Shown: positions 13,165 to 25,699, numbered from the stretch's first letter. The stretch: DNA of 64,000 nt from Notamacropus eugenii (GCF_028372415.1 NC_092873.1:350075390-350139389); one strand, 5' to 3'. Numbers and translations: made by a program. Notes: generated by a model from the letters alone, not told the origin.

Positions 13165-16100
13165 AGAGAAACTTGCTGTAAAAGTTTTTGACATTACTTT
13201 ATTGTCTATGGTACCTTTAAGTAAAATGTATTTTCCTTGATTATCTCTTTTTGTTTTTGATCGTCTATTTTTGTTTTTGCTTTGTCTGAGATAATGATTC
13301 CTACTCCTGCCTTTTTTTTTTTTTACTTCAGCTGAAGCGTAATAGATTCTGCTCTAACCCTTTCTTTTAACTTTGTATGTGTGTTTGTGTTTCAAATGTA
13401 TTTCTTGAAACAACATACTGTTGGATTCTGGTTTCTAATCCATTCTGCTATCTGCTTCTGTTTTATGGGTGAGTTCACTCCATTCACATTCATAGTTGTA
13501 ATTACTAACTGTGCATTTCCTTCCATCCCATTTTCTTCTGTTTATTCTTTTCTCTTTCTTTTTACCCTATCACTCCTGTTTTGCTTCTAACCATTGCCTC
13601 CCTTAATCCCTCCTCCCTTTTAACATTTCCCCCCCACTTTCTCTTACCCCTTTCCTCCTATTTCCCTATTGTGAAAGATAAAATTTCTATACACAACTAA
13701 GTGTGTGTATGTATCCTTCCTTCTGATGAGAATGAATTTCAAGCACGGTCTGCAATGCCCTCCCCCAGCATTTTCCTTTTCACTGTAAAAGCTCTTCCTT
13801 GCATCCTTCTTTTATGTAAGAAAAATTTCCCCACTCTATTTCTCCCTGTCCCCTTCTCCCAGTGTATCCTCCTTTCTCACTCCATTTTTTCTTTTTTTGG
13901 CGGTCATTTCAATGTAATTGACTCCTACCAATGACCTCTGTCTATTTAGATTCCTTTTAACTGCTCTAATAATGAAAAAGTTCTTAGAAGTTACAAGAAT
14001 CATCTTTCTACATAGAAACGTAAGCAGTTTAATCGTATTGAATCCCTTTTGACTTCTCTTTCATATTTACCTTCTTTTGAGTCTTGTGTTTGAATGTCAA
14101 ATTTTCTATTCAGCTCCGATCTTTTCATCAGGAATGTTTGGAAGTCCTCGATTTCATTAAATATTCATTTTTTCCCTGAAGGATTATATTTGGTTTGGCT
14201 GGGTAAGCTATTCTTGGTTGTAATTCTAATTCCTTTGCCTTCTGGAATATCATATTCTAAGCCCTTGCTTCTTTAATGTAGAAGTTACTAAATCTTGTGT
14301 GATCCTGACTATGACTCCATGATATTTGAATTGTTTCTTTTTGGCCGCTTGCAGTATTTTCTCTTTGACCTGGGAGCTCTATAATTTAGCTATAATACTC
14401 CTGGGAGGTTTCATTTGGTGAAGCCTTTTTCAGGAGGTGATTGAAAGATTCTTGAAATTTCTATTTTACTCTCTGAATCTAAGAGAATAGCTTTCCTTGC
14501 AAATTTCTTGAAATATAATGTCTAGACTCTTTTTTAAAATCATGGCTTTCTGGTAATTCAATAGTTCTTTAAATGAGCTCTCTTTGATCTATTTTTCAAG
14601 TCAGTTGTTTTTCTGATGAGATATTTCACATTTTCTTCATTTTTTTCATTCTTTGACTTATTTGTTACTTGATGTCTCATGAGGTTATTAGCTTTTTGTA
14701 GCCCAATTCTGCTTTGAAGAGAGGTATTTTCTTCAGTGAATTTTTTTGCCTTTTTTTAAACCATTAGATCAATTCTGTTTTTTTAAAGGTGTTATTTTCT
14801 TCAATAGTTTTTTGTGCCCCTTTTACCAAGCTATTAATTCTCTTTTCATAATTTTCTTGCATCACTCATTTCTTTTCCTAAATTTTTCTATACCACTCTT
14901 ATCTCTTTCATTAACTCTTCCAGGAATTCTTGTTGGGTTTATGTCCAGTTAAAATTTTTCTTTGAGGCTTTGGTTGTAGCTGTTTTCATGTTAGTGTCAT
15001 CTTCTGAGTTTGTGACTTGATCTTCCTTGTACTACTGTAATAGCTTTTTATAGTCAAGGGTTTGGTTTTTTCCCCTAATTTTCTAGCCTTTTTCTTGACT
15101 TTGAACTTTATGTTAAAGTTAGATGCTGTTCACTTGGGGGGTGGGGAGTCATTCTCCCAAGCTTCAGGCTTTTTCATGCTGCTGTTTTTAGAGTCATTTC
15201 TGTAGGTCTTCAAGTTTTTTTTACTTTCAATGTGGTGTTATAGTCCAGAGAGAGGTATGGTCACTGTTTTTCTGGTCCAAATTCTGGTCTTTACCCAGGA
15301 AGGGCCCCTTCTCCCTTGCAGATGCAAGCACTAGTATTCTGCTTGACCCTGTAACTTTGACGAGGGTCCCTACTCCCTTGTAACTGACCACAAGTGCTCC
15401 TCTCTGCCCAGAATGTATAAGGGCAATAGAATCACCAATCAGTACCATCTGTATCCAGGACGAGCAACAGTTCCCCTGCATTCTCTTTCTCTCTCTCTTT
15501 TTTTTCTCGTTTAATTTATATTTAATTATTGGATTAATTTTATTTTTAAAAATTAATTTGTTTTCAGTTTTCTACAATCACTTCCATAAGTCTTAGATTT
15601 TTTTCCCCCTCCCTCTTCCCTCCCTCCCAGAGATGGCATGCAGTCTTATATGAGTTCTACATATACATTCTTATTTAACACATTTTCATATTAGTCATGT
15701 TGCATAGAAGAATTAAAATGAATGGGAGAAACTGTAAGAAAAACCAAACCAAAACAAAACGTAACACAAGAGAAAATATTCTGCTTCATTCTGGGTTTCA
15801 ATTTCATAGTTCTTTCTCTGGATGTGGATGGCGTTTTGCCCTGAGTCCTTTGGGAATGTTTTAGGTCCTTGCATTCCCTGCAATGTCTTTCTGGCCAGTT
15901 GTCTGACCCCCTTACCACCTTTGGGCTGAGAGATCTCAAAGCTGCTGCTGTCATGGCTGCTCCTGTTGTTCCCACTGGATGTTTGCACTCTGGATGGGTG
16001 TCCACCCTTGAATCATAGACATCTTCTGCAGACTTCCCAAGTTTTCTTAGGCCAGAAAAATATCCACCCTGATCTTCTGTTGGCCCTGCCATTCCAAAAT

Positions 16101-16200
16101 TTGATATGAGATATTATTTTAAAGTTGTTTGTAGGGGAATGTTAAGAGAGTTCAGCTGGGTTGCTGCCTCTAAATCTACCATCTTAGGACCCAACCTCTT
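13165..16200 (-). mobile_element. Older L1/HAL1-related element, split by an L1 insertion
   Basis: From 13280 to 14450 the text parallels the HAL1 3' UTR and ORF1 end seen at 2.1-3.3 kb (for example 'gtttgaatgtcaaattttctattcagctccgatcttttcatcaggaatg'). It continues through degenerate coiled-coil coding sequence to about 15473. It resumes at 15891-16200, ending with an inverted promoter-like 'taccatcttaggaccc', comparable to the 'ccaagatggcggag' start of the complete copy. It is clearly older than the 29.2 kb copy. The junction with the L1 fragment on its left is uncertain. Confidence 0.65.
15489..15875 (-). mobile_element. L1 3' end inserted in the older HAL1
   Basis: The L1 3' UTR on the - strand (on +: 'atttgttttcagttttctacaatcacttccataag... 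catgttgcatagaagaattaaaatg') matches 24638-24938. Candidate duplication: ccctgcattctcttt (15474-15488) and ccctgcaatgtcttt (15876-15890), with two mismatches in 15. Confidence 0.75.
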
Positions 16201-16459
16201 GAACTCACAAAGTGGCTCCCAAGGCCATCTCAGGATTGTGATTTGATCACCTAGGTTAAGGAAAGAAATCTAAGTCAGAAGTGGCAAATAGGGTTTGGAG
16301 ATACAATTTTAAGCTCATACAGGGTAGCACTTGCACTGGCTGTCATGTTTGAGCAGTTTGTCATTCCTTTTGGATTGAGGAGGACACCCTTCCATTGAGA
16401 AGTTTGAAGAGTCCAAGGGAGAATAAAATGTCATGTAATCTGAAGTATAAATAACAATA

Positions 16460-16945
16460 TTATTTAAGGTTTGCAAAATGCTTTAAAAATTTTTCTTGAT
16501 TTATCCTCACAACAACCCTGAGAAACAGGTGCTATTATCAAACTTATTTTACAGATGAAATTGAGACAGACAGAAGGGATTTGCTCAGGGAAGACAACTA
16601 GTTGCTCAGCCAGTGTCTGAACTCAGGTCTTCTTTACTCCAGGTCCAGTGCTCTATCTATCCACTTTAGACAGGCGGTGCAGTGGATAGGGAGGGCTCTG
16701 GGCCTGGAGTAAGGAAAGTTGAGTTCAAATATAGCCTCAGATACTTACTAGCTAAATGACCCTGGGCAAGTCAGTTAACCTCTCCCTGCCTCAGTTTCCT
16801 TAACTGTAAAATGGGGATGATAATAATAACACTTTCCAGGCTTATTGTGAGGATCAAATGGGATAATATCTGTAAATAGTTTGGAACAATGCCTCACACA
16901 CAGTAGAGTCTTAATAAATGCTTAATCCCTTTCCTTTCCCCACTT
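16460..16945. repeat. Two abutting MIR/tRNA SINEs in opposite orientation
   Basis: 16460-16672 is reversed ('attttacagatgaaattgagacag... tgaactcaggtcttc'). 16673-16945 is forward ('ggcggtgcagtggatagggag... gagttcaaat... ctgtaaaatggggatgataataa'). Confidence 0.75.
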
Positions 16946-17990
16946 TGCCACCCAACTGGGTCTAGAGGCCATTTTCTTAAAAAAAAAAAACCAACATGTC
17001 CTTCTCATCGGATAATGTCTTCTTTTTTGTGCCATATCCCAGACATTTCCTAAGAATTGACTCAAAACTTCAGCTGAGTCACTTTAACTTGGGACTCTCA
17101 CCCCTCAGTTGGGACCCCACTTTGCTCAGTCCCATTCAGCTCCAAGTTCTCTTACCTGATTGCCTTGTCCCCATGGTTCAGACTGGCTTTGTTCGCGTAG
17201 TTAGTTTTGGGTTAGAGCTCCACCTGGTGGTGTACTTTGACTATTGCAAGACTTAGAGTTTACCAGGACACAGGTAAGGCCTGGATTTCACAAATTTTCA
17301 TTCAATTCAGTCCCACCAGCTCGTATAAAGTGCCTGTACAATGTTAGTCACTGGAAATGCCCTCAAGGCATCTGTCTGGGAGTTCCTACTTTTTCTTTTC
17401 CAAATTCTCTCCTTGTTCCTCTGGCTTTTCCCTTCTCCTTTCTATTCCTTTAACCATCCCCCTCCCCCAAATACAATGTTTCTTTTCCTTTATGGGTGAA
17501 GGGAATCAGATAGTCCAGTGGCTCCTATTGGCAGCCGTAGAACAGTTTATATTTTTACAGTGGGATCCTCCAAGTATTGGTTACCTATGGGGTTCCTGAG
17601 AGGCATGAGAGAATTGAAATCTACAGTCATAGGGCAGATGAACTGACATCTCATTCTTCTCTCTCAGCTCTCCTAACCCTTGTGTCTGAATCCAGTGATC
17701 CCGACCAGGAGGGGAACCTGGGAGATGACGGTGAGCGGGGCTGGTGGGCAGAAGACCGAAAATATATTCCCAGGGAACTACTTCTTTAGGAGGCTGGCTA
17801 GTATTAGGGGAATGGCTTGGAGATGGGGAGAGGGGATCCCCTAGATTCAATTATTCACACACAGTCCAAGGGGCCATTAATTTTCCCTTTTAGCATTCCG
17901 TCCCTCCTCTAGGTGGGGACTGAAGGGGGAGAGATTGGTGAAAGGAGAGGGATGATGAAGGTGAGGAGGCGGAGACTTTGGAGAGGAGGG
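16946..17990. other. Intergenic stretch upstream of PPY
   Basis: Apparently unique sequence without a recognised exon. It should contain the distal PPY control region. I cannot name individual sites with confidence. Confidence 0.4.
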
Positions 17991-18000
17991 CCAGAAGATA

Positions 18001-18008
18001 TATAAAAG
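18001..18008 (+). promoter_or_regulatory. PPY: TATA box of PPY
   Basis: A clean TATAAAAG within gatatataaaagagg, preceded by purine-rich sequence, about 100 bases upstream of the exon 1 donor. It is the best of the three TATA-like boxes in the family cluster. Confidence 0.75.
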
Positions 18009-18029
18009 AGGCAGGATGAGTTGTGGGGA

Positions 18030-18104
18030 AGACCCCATCTGACCTGAAGCAGGGTACTTCGTACCTACTGCAACAACAGGCTAGTTCACCCCCTTGGACT
18101 CAGG
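18030..18104 (+). other. PPY: PPY exon 1 (5' UTR, inferred)
   Basis: Start estimated at about 25-30 bases after TATAAAAG. It ends at a strong donor, CAGG|gtaagt (gt at 18105-18106). It is non-coding, as in other PPY genes, and joins exon 2 at the ATG (19513). Confidence 0.6.
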
Positions 18105-19335
18105 GTAAGTGGGCATGAGGATGAAGAAACCGAGGGGCGACAGTTCTGTCCCTTGAGATAAATAGACGACTTGTGAAGGGAGGTTTTTTGGGGGCTTGAA
18201 TTGGGCATTGGAGGCTGATACAGATGGAAGAAACTTGAAACTGGGGGGGATGGTGCTAGGGTAGGATGTAGGGAGCTTTAGAGTACCCCTCGATAGGGTG
18301 AAGGGCTGAGATTCTGGGGCTAGAGTGTTTGGGGATTCCTTCTCTTGAAGAAAACATGTTGAGGTATGTTCTTATATCCTTGAGTATGTTTGACTGTGTG
18401 CATATATGTCACTGAGAAGGCTTGAATGTGTATGCCTGTGTGGTTGTATATCACAAAGGATGCTACCCCAATGCCCAGGTCAGTCATTTCTGCATCCTTT
18501 CTTCTTAAAAGGTTTCCTACAATTTCTCTTTTTTTCTGGAAGCCCTCCCTGAAATAAGTCGATGTGGGCATATGTTCTCCTCCCATCCCCAATTCTCCAC
18601 TTTCTGGTTGTCATGTGAATCCACTTTCCTTTGCAGGAACTCTTAATGTTAGATTGTTCATGTGTCAGTCAGTCCTTGCTTTGACCAAGTGTTGGGTTGG
18701 TCATTCTGAGGCAGAAAACTAGGAAATTTGGCATTGAGGACAAACTCCATATAGCAATCCTCAAACCAACTTCAAGACAAATTCAGTAGGAATAGAATTC
18801 AGAGCACTGCCCTAAAAAAGGATGCACATCCCATGACTCTGTAGGCAGTTATTGTGATTCCTTAAGGCCATTTTGCCAGGGAGATTGGTGTCTGAGGTGT
18901 TGGTGAACAGGGCCCCCTGGGGCGTATCATCCACCAGGAAGATGAAGCTTTCTATTTTAACAAATTATTCTTCCTAACTGGAAACTAAACTCAGATGTTT
19001 CTACACTGCTTGCTGAAGGACTGACTGTAAATGCTGTTGGTGTTCTTTGGATTTCAGTGACCTGAATAAAGCCCTGATTGTCCCACCCTAGTCATGGCTC
19101 AGCACTTGTGACAGAGTCTGTACATGCGTCCCTTGTCCCGTATAATGCATGCCCTGGTCATGCACTAAGTGCTTTGGAGAGTGAGGCTGGGTGGGAGGTG
19201 GGGGGAGAAGATGAGTGAGATCAGAAGAGTTGGGCAACTGGGAGTTCCACTATTATTCTTTCCTTGGAATGACCATGTATCCAGTTGGGCAGGTATTCTA
19301 GATTCCTAGGCATCTGAACATTTTTATATTGCCCT

Positions 19336-19432
19336 GTCTCTCTCTGTGTCTCTCTCTGTCTCTGTCTATTCCTTCTATCTCTCTCTCTCTATTCCCCCAT
19401 CCCTTTCTCTTCTCATTCCCTCCCTCTCTCCT
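19336..19432. repeat. Pyrimidine-rich low complexity in PPY intron 1
   Basis: Interrupted tctctctgtctc repeats about 80-175 bases before the exon 2 acceptor. The third family member has a GT/GACA/GA tract in the matching intron. Confidence 0.8.
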
Positions 19433-19512
19433 TTTTAGAATTTCTATTTCCCTGCTGTGTCCTCCCTCAGCCTTCTCTTTCAACTCTTCCCCTCTTATCA
19501 TTTGTTCCTTAG

Positions 19513-20641
19513 ATGGCTGCTTCTCAATACTGGCTCTCTCTTCTGGTCCTCTCCTGCTGTGTTGCTCTCTTGCTGCCACCGTGTGCTCAGGGGGCCCCAC
19601 AGGAGCCAGTGTACCCTGGAGATGATGCCACCCCAGAGCAGATGGCCCTGTATGCTGCAGAGCTCCGAAGATATATCAATAGACTGACTCGGCCCAGGTG
19701 AGCAAGAGTCACCAGCGTAGGTGGGGGCAGGACTGGGGGGGGTCTGTGGATCTGAAAAATGGCAAAGTCAGATAACGAAGACAGTAAGCCCCTCCTAGCA
19801 GGAGGTCTGAAAATAGAGATTTTTAACTGAGGATGTTGCAAAAGTATGTGTTGGATGGGTCATCTCTGAGGTCCTTTCCATTTTTGCAATTTTGGGTATA
19901 CACACAGCATACTTCTGCATGTATGTGAACAAACAAATGCATGAGTGTGAGTCTGAACTGTAAGACCTTAATGTTAACGTGACCAGATCCATCCAGACAC
20001 AGTGGGAAAAGAGACCACACATTTCCATCAACTCTGATCCTAGGGACAAACCACAGTCCTAATCACACACTTCTCTGCTAGACACACAACTCAAATCCTA
20101 CCCTTCTGTCCTAGGTAGGGATTAGGAATGTCATTCTCAGATAGGAAGGAGGGGGTCTATGTGTGTGTCTAATGATTGGGTGTCTCACTTTGTGAGACTA
20201 TATGTTTATATATGTGGACAGCTCTGGCCCCAGATAGATTTTTCACATTACTCCGCAGGTATGGGAAGAGAGCAGTGGGCCAGAGAATCTACCAGGATGG
20301 GGAGGATTTCTTGGAGTAGATGGTTCTACTGCAGCATTCCCGGGTACCAACTACCCCCAAATTTCTGAACTTCTCTGGATTGGGAGTGGGAGGAGGGTAT
20401 AGTGTGTATGTATGTGTGTGCCCTCCAGAGCTAGGGAAGTAGAGGGGATGGAGGAAGGAGGGAGAAGCTGTTAAATGAGCAACAGGGACAGGATTAGGGT
20501 CCCTTGGGAAAGAATATTGGCAGAGTCTCTGAGGGGATGGGGACAAGATGTCATGCTAACTCGGAGAGCCTTTGTCTCTGACCTTCCACCCTACTGTTCC
20601 TTCTCTTCTCTTACAGGACACCCAGTCAGCTGAAACTTTAG
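19513..20641 (+). CDS. PPY: Pancreatic polypeptide precursor (three coding exons)
   Basis: Encodes prepro-pancreatic polypeptide, an islet F-cell hormone acting mainly on Y4 receptors. Coding exons: 19513-19697, 20259-20315 and 20617-20641 (stop TAG 20639-20641), 88 residues. A 27-residue signal peptide (MAASQYWLSLL...) precedes the mature 36-mer, which begins APQEPVYPGDDATPEQ and ends RLTRPRY, followed by G-K-R for processing and amidation. The mature peptide fits known mammalian PP, with PP-fold prolines 2, 5, 8 and Tyr20/Tyr27. All internal junctions are phase 2, as in PYY. The exon 3 donor is weak (TTGGA|gtagat). Without that splice the frame ends at TAG 20317-20319, giving 81 residues. 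I prefer the spliced form because exon 4 then gives seven residues, TPSQLKL, like human ELSPLDL. The C-terminal extension is shorter than in human. Confidence 0.95.
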
Positions 20642-20762
20642 TGCTCCTGGCTCATTCCCCTATCCCCATTTCCAGATCCCTATAGGAAGTCCTGGTCCTA
20701 GTTCCTTTGGCTCTGACAGAAGCTGAGCTGCAGAATTCTGTCCTCATCCCTAAACCAGGCTT

Positions 20763-20768
20763 AATAAA
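20763..20768 (+). promoter_or_regulatory. PPY: PPY poly(A) signal
   Basis: AATAAA within ggcttaataaagctgcatc, 122 bases after the stop, followed by a T-rich stretch (cttttgtctctttgtagtttt). Marks the last exon end at about 20785. Confidence 0.85.
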
Positions 20769-20847
20769 GCTGCATCAAAATCACAGTCCTTTTGTCTCTT
20801 TGTAGTTTTCTCTTTATAAATTGATTCCTTACAATTTATGGAGTGTG

Positions 20848-20997
20848 GGGCAACTAGGTGGAGCAATGAATAGAGCACTGGCCCTGGAGTCAGGAGGACC
20901 TGAGTTCAAATCCAGCCTTTGACACTTACTAGCTGTGTGACCTTGAGCAAATCACTTAACCCTGATTGCTTTGCCTCTCCCCTCCAAAAAAACAATT
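20848..20997 (+). repeat. tRNA-derived SINE with A tail
   Basis: Well-preserved head 'ggggcaactaggtggagcaatgaatagagcactgg', B-box region 'gagttcaaatcc', core 'gtgtgaccttgagcaaatcactt' and a short A-rich end. It sits just past the PPY 3' end. Confidence 0.85.
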
Positions 20998-21514
20998 TAT
21001 GGAGTAACTCCATAGTTATTATCTGATTTGATCATGAGGTAGGTAGGGCAGGTAGAGTTTTACAGATAAGTATACTGTCACTTATCAGTGATAAGACCCT
21101 TGCCCAAGGTTTATCAATGAAAATGTAAGGTCTAGAGTCCGGGTCTTTATGGGGTTCATGAGGTGTGGCTGTAGTATAATGGAGGGACTAAAGGGTTGTT
21201 ATGGGGGAGGGGGAGATGAAACTTTAGGACTTCAGGAAAGCAGGTGAGGCCCATGTTGGGGGTATGCTACTGTAGCAATTTGCTCTCCTGAATATTCTGA
21301 AAACTAGCTCTAGAACCCCTGGCAACCTTTCTCAGGTTCAGTGTGACTGGGTAATCAATTGGACAAATGATGGTCCATGACCCCATTCAGTATAATCATA
21401 TCTATTACAAGAGTCACTGATCTATACACAAAAATGTAGGTACATAAGCAATGTAAATAATGAGGAGGAATCAAGGAGGAAAGTCATTCTCTATCCCCAG
21501 CCTCCCCCTCCCAG

Positions 21515-21590
21515 AGACACACGCGTGCACACACACGCACACACATGCACACACATGTACACACACGCACACACACACGCACACATGCTA
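21515..21590. repeat. Interrupted (AC)n/(ACGC) microsatellite
   Basis: Repeats of acacac interrupted by g (acacgcac, acatgcac). The interruptions suggest an aged tract. Confidence 0.85.
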
Positions 21591-21667
21591 AACTACACTC
21601 CCAAGGTTATAAAACCATAGAATATTCAAGGGATCTTTGAGTTGATTTAGTCCACCTCTCATTTTTT

Positions 21668-22020
21668 GCAGCTAGGTGGCTCAGAGTTTGGAGGCAGGAA
21701 AACATGAGTTTAAAGCCCACCTCAGGCACTCACTAGCTCTGTGATCCCAGGTAAATCACTTCACCTTTCTCAGCCTCAGTTTTCTCAACTGTAAAATAAA
21801 GATAATAATAGCCCCTACCTCCCAGGTGAGGATGGGATGTGAGGATGAAATGAGATCATATTTGTAAAGAGCTTTTCACAATTTAAAGAGCTATATAATG
21901 TTAGCTGCTATTATCATTTTACAATGAAACAAACTGAGGCTTTGAGAGAAGAAGTGATTTGTCCAAGGTCACACAGCTAGTTAGTGTCAGAGTTGGAACT
22001 AGAACGTAGATCTCCTGACT
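21668..22020. repeat. SINE pair: forward tRNA/MIR-like unit and reversed MIR tail
   Basis: 21668-21912 is forward ('gcagctaggtggctcagagtttgg... ctgtaaaataaagataataa'). 21915-22020 is reversed ('aacaaactgaggctttgagagaagaagtgatttgtccaaggtcacacagctag'). Confidence 0.75.
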
Positions 22021-22117
22021 TCTCTCTCTCTCTCTCTCTCCCTCTCCCTCTCTCCCTTCCCCCCTCTGTCTCTCTCTCTGTGTCTCTCTCTCTCTGTCTC
22101 TCTCACTCTTTCTCTCT
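22021..22117. repeat. (TC)n-rich simple repeat
   Basis: Imperfect tctctc run with ccct and tgtc interruptions, directly after the reversed SINE. Confidence 0.9.
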
Positions 22118-22289
22118 CCCTGCCATAACTAGCTCTCTTCTCGATTGACAAGGGATGATCTTCAGAGCATGGTCTTCTTTCTTAAGTCTACCTGGAAAAT
22201 CAAAGGAGAGGTGAATAAAATTACTAGAAATAAAACTAGAAACTTTTTTTCGAAAAAATATCCAACAAACAAGCCAATAAACCATTAGC

Positions 22290-23830
22290 TAATTTGATTA
22301 AAAAGAAGAAAACCAAATGACTAATATCAAAAATGAAAAAGGAACATTCACCACGAAAGAAAGGGAAGTAAAGGATGTCACTAGAAACTATTTTGTCCAC
22401 CTATATCCCAAGAAAATCAATTTAAATGAAATAAATGTTTATAAAAATATAAAATATCCAAATTAACAGAACAAGAAATAGAGAATATAAGTAACCCAAT
22501 GTCAGAGGAAAAAATGAATAAGCCATAGATGAACTTCCAAAGTGGGGGGAAAAAACCCAGGGCCAGATGCGTTCATAAGTGAATTTTTATCAGACAATTA
22601 AAGAAAAATTAATTCCGATATCAGATGAACTGTTTACAAGACTAGCAAAAGACAGGATCTTATCAGATTCCTTCTATGACACAGATATGGTCTTGATCCA
22701 TAAAACAGGTAGAATCAAGAGACATAGAAAACTGCAGACTCATATTACTGACATGAAAATTTCAAATAAATATTAACAAATAGACTTAAATAACACATCA
22801 CAAATATTATGCACTATGACCAAGTTGGATTTATATCAGTAACGTAGGGCTGGTTTATTATTAGGCAAACCATAAACTTAATTAGCAATATTCATAACAA
22901 AAATACATGGTTATGTCAATAGATACGGAAAAATTTGACAAAATATTTCTGCAAAAAAAAAAAATGAGAAAATGAAGGGATAAATGGACTTTTCCTTGAA
23001 ATAATAAGTACTATGTATTTTAAGCCAACAACTACCATTATATGCAATGGAAATAAACTAGAATCTTTCCTAATAAAATCAGGGATGAAACAAAGATGTC
23101 CATTGTTGCCACTTCTGTTTGACATAGTATTATTAATGCTGGCAATAAGACAAGAAAAGGAAAGTGAGGCAATAATCATAGATAAAAAAAAAAGCATAAT
23201 TGCCTCTTTTTGCAGATGACATGATGGTGTATGTAAAGAACCCCAAAGAATCAACTAAAAAAATTTGGAAACAATGCAAACCAGCAAATTTGCAGGATAT
23301 AAAATAAATCCACAGAAATTTCAGGTATTTCTGTTTAATACCAATAAAAGTTGACAAGAAGAGATAGAAAGAGAAGTTCCATTTAAAATCACTAAAGAAT
23401 GTATAAAATACTTGGAAGTCTGTCTTCCAAGATACGCATTAGAACTATGTAAATACAGTTACAAACCAATGCTTACAGAAATAAAGGTGGAGCTAAGTAA
23501 TTGGAAAATATTAACCGATATTGTGGGTAGAGCAAATCAATATAGTAAAAATAATAATATTTTCTAAATTAATTTATGAATTCAGTGCCATACCAATCAA
23601 ATAATCAAAGGATTACTTACTAGAACAAGAAAAAGATAACATAATTCATATAGAGGCAAAAAAAAGAGTGAAGATTCTCAAGAAAAAATTAATGGAAATA
23701 AGTGGAGAAAAAGGGACCTGTCAGTACCAGATCCCTAGCTATATGGCAAAGCAGTAATTCTCAAAACAGTTTCATCCTGGTTAAAAAAATAGGTAAGAAG
23801 GAATAAACAGAGATGAAATTCTGGCCAATA
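22290..23830 (+). mobile_element. Old L1 ORF2 fragment (+)
   Basis: Forward, A-rich L1 ORF2 sequence covering part of the reverse transcriptase. Phrases such as 'atcagggatgaaacaaagatgtccattgttgccacttctgtttgacatagtattattaatgctgg' correspond to the KQGCPLSPLLF block of the young copy at 49.4-51.7 kb. Frame breaks are numerous. Confidence 0.8.
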
Positions 23831-24004
23831 TCCTCTAGCTCCAAGTCAGCCAACAAGTATTAAATAACTACTGTGTGCCGGAAACTGCCCACTGTACCAC
23901 TCTATCTCCTGATTCTTCTCTTATGGATGGAATTGTGATAGTTATAGCAAACCCTTAATATCATATAATCTCTTAAACGGATCCATAATTTCTCAAAAGA
24001 GTTT

Positions 24005-24255
24005 GGCCTAACTATCCACAGTGGATACAAGTCCAGGCCTAGAGTTAGGAAAACTTGAGTTCAAATTTAATCTCAGGCACTTACTAGTTGTGTGACCCTG
24101 GGCAAGTCACGTTACCCTGTATGCCTCAGTTTCCTCATGTGTAAAAATTAACTGGAGAAGAAAATAACAAACTACTTTCCAGTATCTTTGCCAAGAAAAC
24201 CCCAAATGGGATCACAGAGAGTCTGATATAACTGAGAGATGACTGAACACCAACA
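24005..24255 (+). repeat. tRNA-derived SINE with 'aagaaaaccccaaatggg' tail
   Basis: Forward SINE of a variant whose 3' part reads 'tttgccaagaaaaccccaaatgggatcacagagagtctgat'. The same variant occurs at 26485-26740 (+) and, reversed, at 33370-33640, 40030-40300 and 48855-49110. Confidence 0.8.
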
Positions 24256-24637
24256 AAGCTCCACCGATAGGTATCTTTGTAATGTTAGGGAAAAATCCAG
24301 AAGACTCCCAGAACATGGGTTGGGATTTGTTGCAGTGAATTTAGGGAATAATATAGGTAAGCTTACCCAGGATGAGCAGGCATGACCTCTGCACTGTTGT
24401 GGGAAATACCCACACTGATGAGATTGATCTGAGTATTTCACTATGCAAAGAAGATGAACAATTATTGTAAAATAAAGCTGATTTTTCTCATACTCTGACA
24501 GATGTTTCCTCATCTTCTACTATTTGTGCTATCTCTAAACAGCCTTGCAGCAACAAATGTGTAAGTCTGGAAAAGGACTGTCCATATCTGGTAAGGCATT
24601 TCATAATCAAGAATAACATTAACAGACCATTCTTTTA

Positions 24638-24938
24638 TTTTTTCTCCAAATTTATTTATTTGTTTTCAATTTTCATCAATCACTTCCATAAATTTTAAAT
24701 TTTCTCCGCCTCCCTCCCTGAGACAGCATGTGATCTTACATGGGCTCTACACATACATTCTTATTAAATACATTTTCACATTAATCATGTTGCATGGAAG
24801 AATTAAAATGAGTGGGAGAAAGCATGAGTAAAACTGAACAAAACCAAACATAAGAAAAGAGAAAATAGTCTGCTTCATTCTGCGTTCTGACTCCATACTT
24901 GTTTCTGTGGATATGAATGATATTCTGCATCCAGAAAG
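24638..24938 (-). mobile_element. L1 3' end, short insertion with 14-bp TSD
   Basis: Only the last ~300 bases of an L1 (3' UTR) in reverse. The duplication agaccattctttta is perfect at 24624-24637 and 24939-24952. It belongs to the same L1 group as 15489-15875. Confidence 0.85.
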
Positions 24939-25683
24939 AGACCATTCTTTTAGAAAAGTATGCATCACATTTTACTTCCAATCTCTAAGTGATGTTTTTC
25001 TAGGTTCTCCCATTCGCTGCTGACATTGCCTGTGTTGTGCTCTCCATCCTGTGGAACTAACGATTTTGTTGAGAGGAATGATGATCATTCAAGCAGCAAA
25101 CTGATGGGAAACTTTCAGTGAGATAGAAAAGACTTGTTAATTGCCACCTTTTCTGATTTGCAGATATCACTGTATTCTGGTTTTTAGATGTTTTTAGGTA
25201 AAGAATTTGAAAAATATCAAGGTAGTATAGTCAGCCTGAGCATCCAGGTTTCCCAATTCAGTCCATTGGTATTTGCATTTCAATATGTGGCTTCTGGTTA
25301 TTTCTTCATTTCTTTCTTTCTTTTTTGGTTTGGACCTGTGATTTCATTGGTGTAGGGAGCTTTTAATGAGGAAACTTTAAAAAAAAATTAAATTAGTTTT
25401 TTGTTACATTTTAAGTTCTAAACTACAATTCTCCCTTCCACATTGCGGGGGTTAAAGATGCAAAGCCCCCATGATCTGGAAACTCCACCTCCCTTTGTAC
25501 CAGAGAAGTCCAAATTTTTTTCTTTTTTCTTTTCTTTTTTTCATGGGCTATTGACAGTACCTTATTGTAAAGTTTAGGTTAAGTATTTGCTCATAGGTTC
25601 TGTGTCATCATCTGCTGGCTGTGTCATTTGCTGACACAAAACTTCACCAAAATTTCCACATAATTTCTTATACTTTCCTTCAC

Positions 25684-25699
25684 CTCCCCCCCCCCCCCC
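25684..25699. repeat. Poly(C) tract
   Basis: A run of C with one G (cccccccccccccccgcccccc), unusual for this AT-leaning window. It may be prone to sequencing error. Confidence 0.7.

Noticed and set aside
16996-17256. 86-codon frame upstream of PPY as an exon
   Set aside because: No recognisable protein and no convincing splice sites.
20848-20997. tRNA gene
   Set aside because: The A/B-box-like bases belong to a tRNA-derived SINE with core and A tail. No cloverleaf of a working tRNA.
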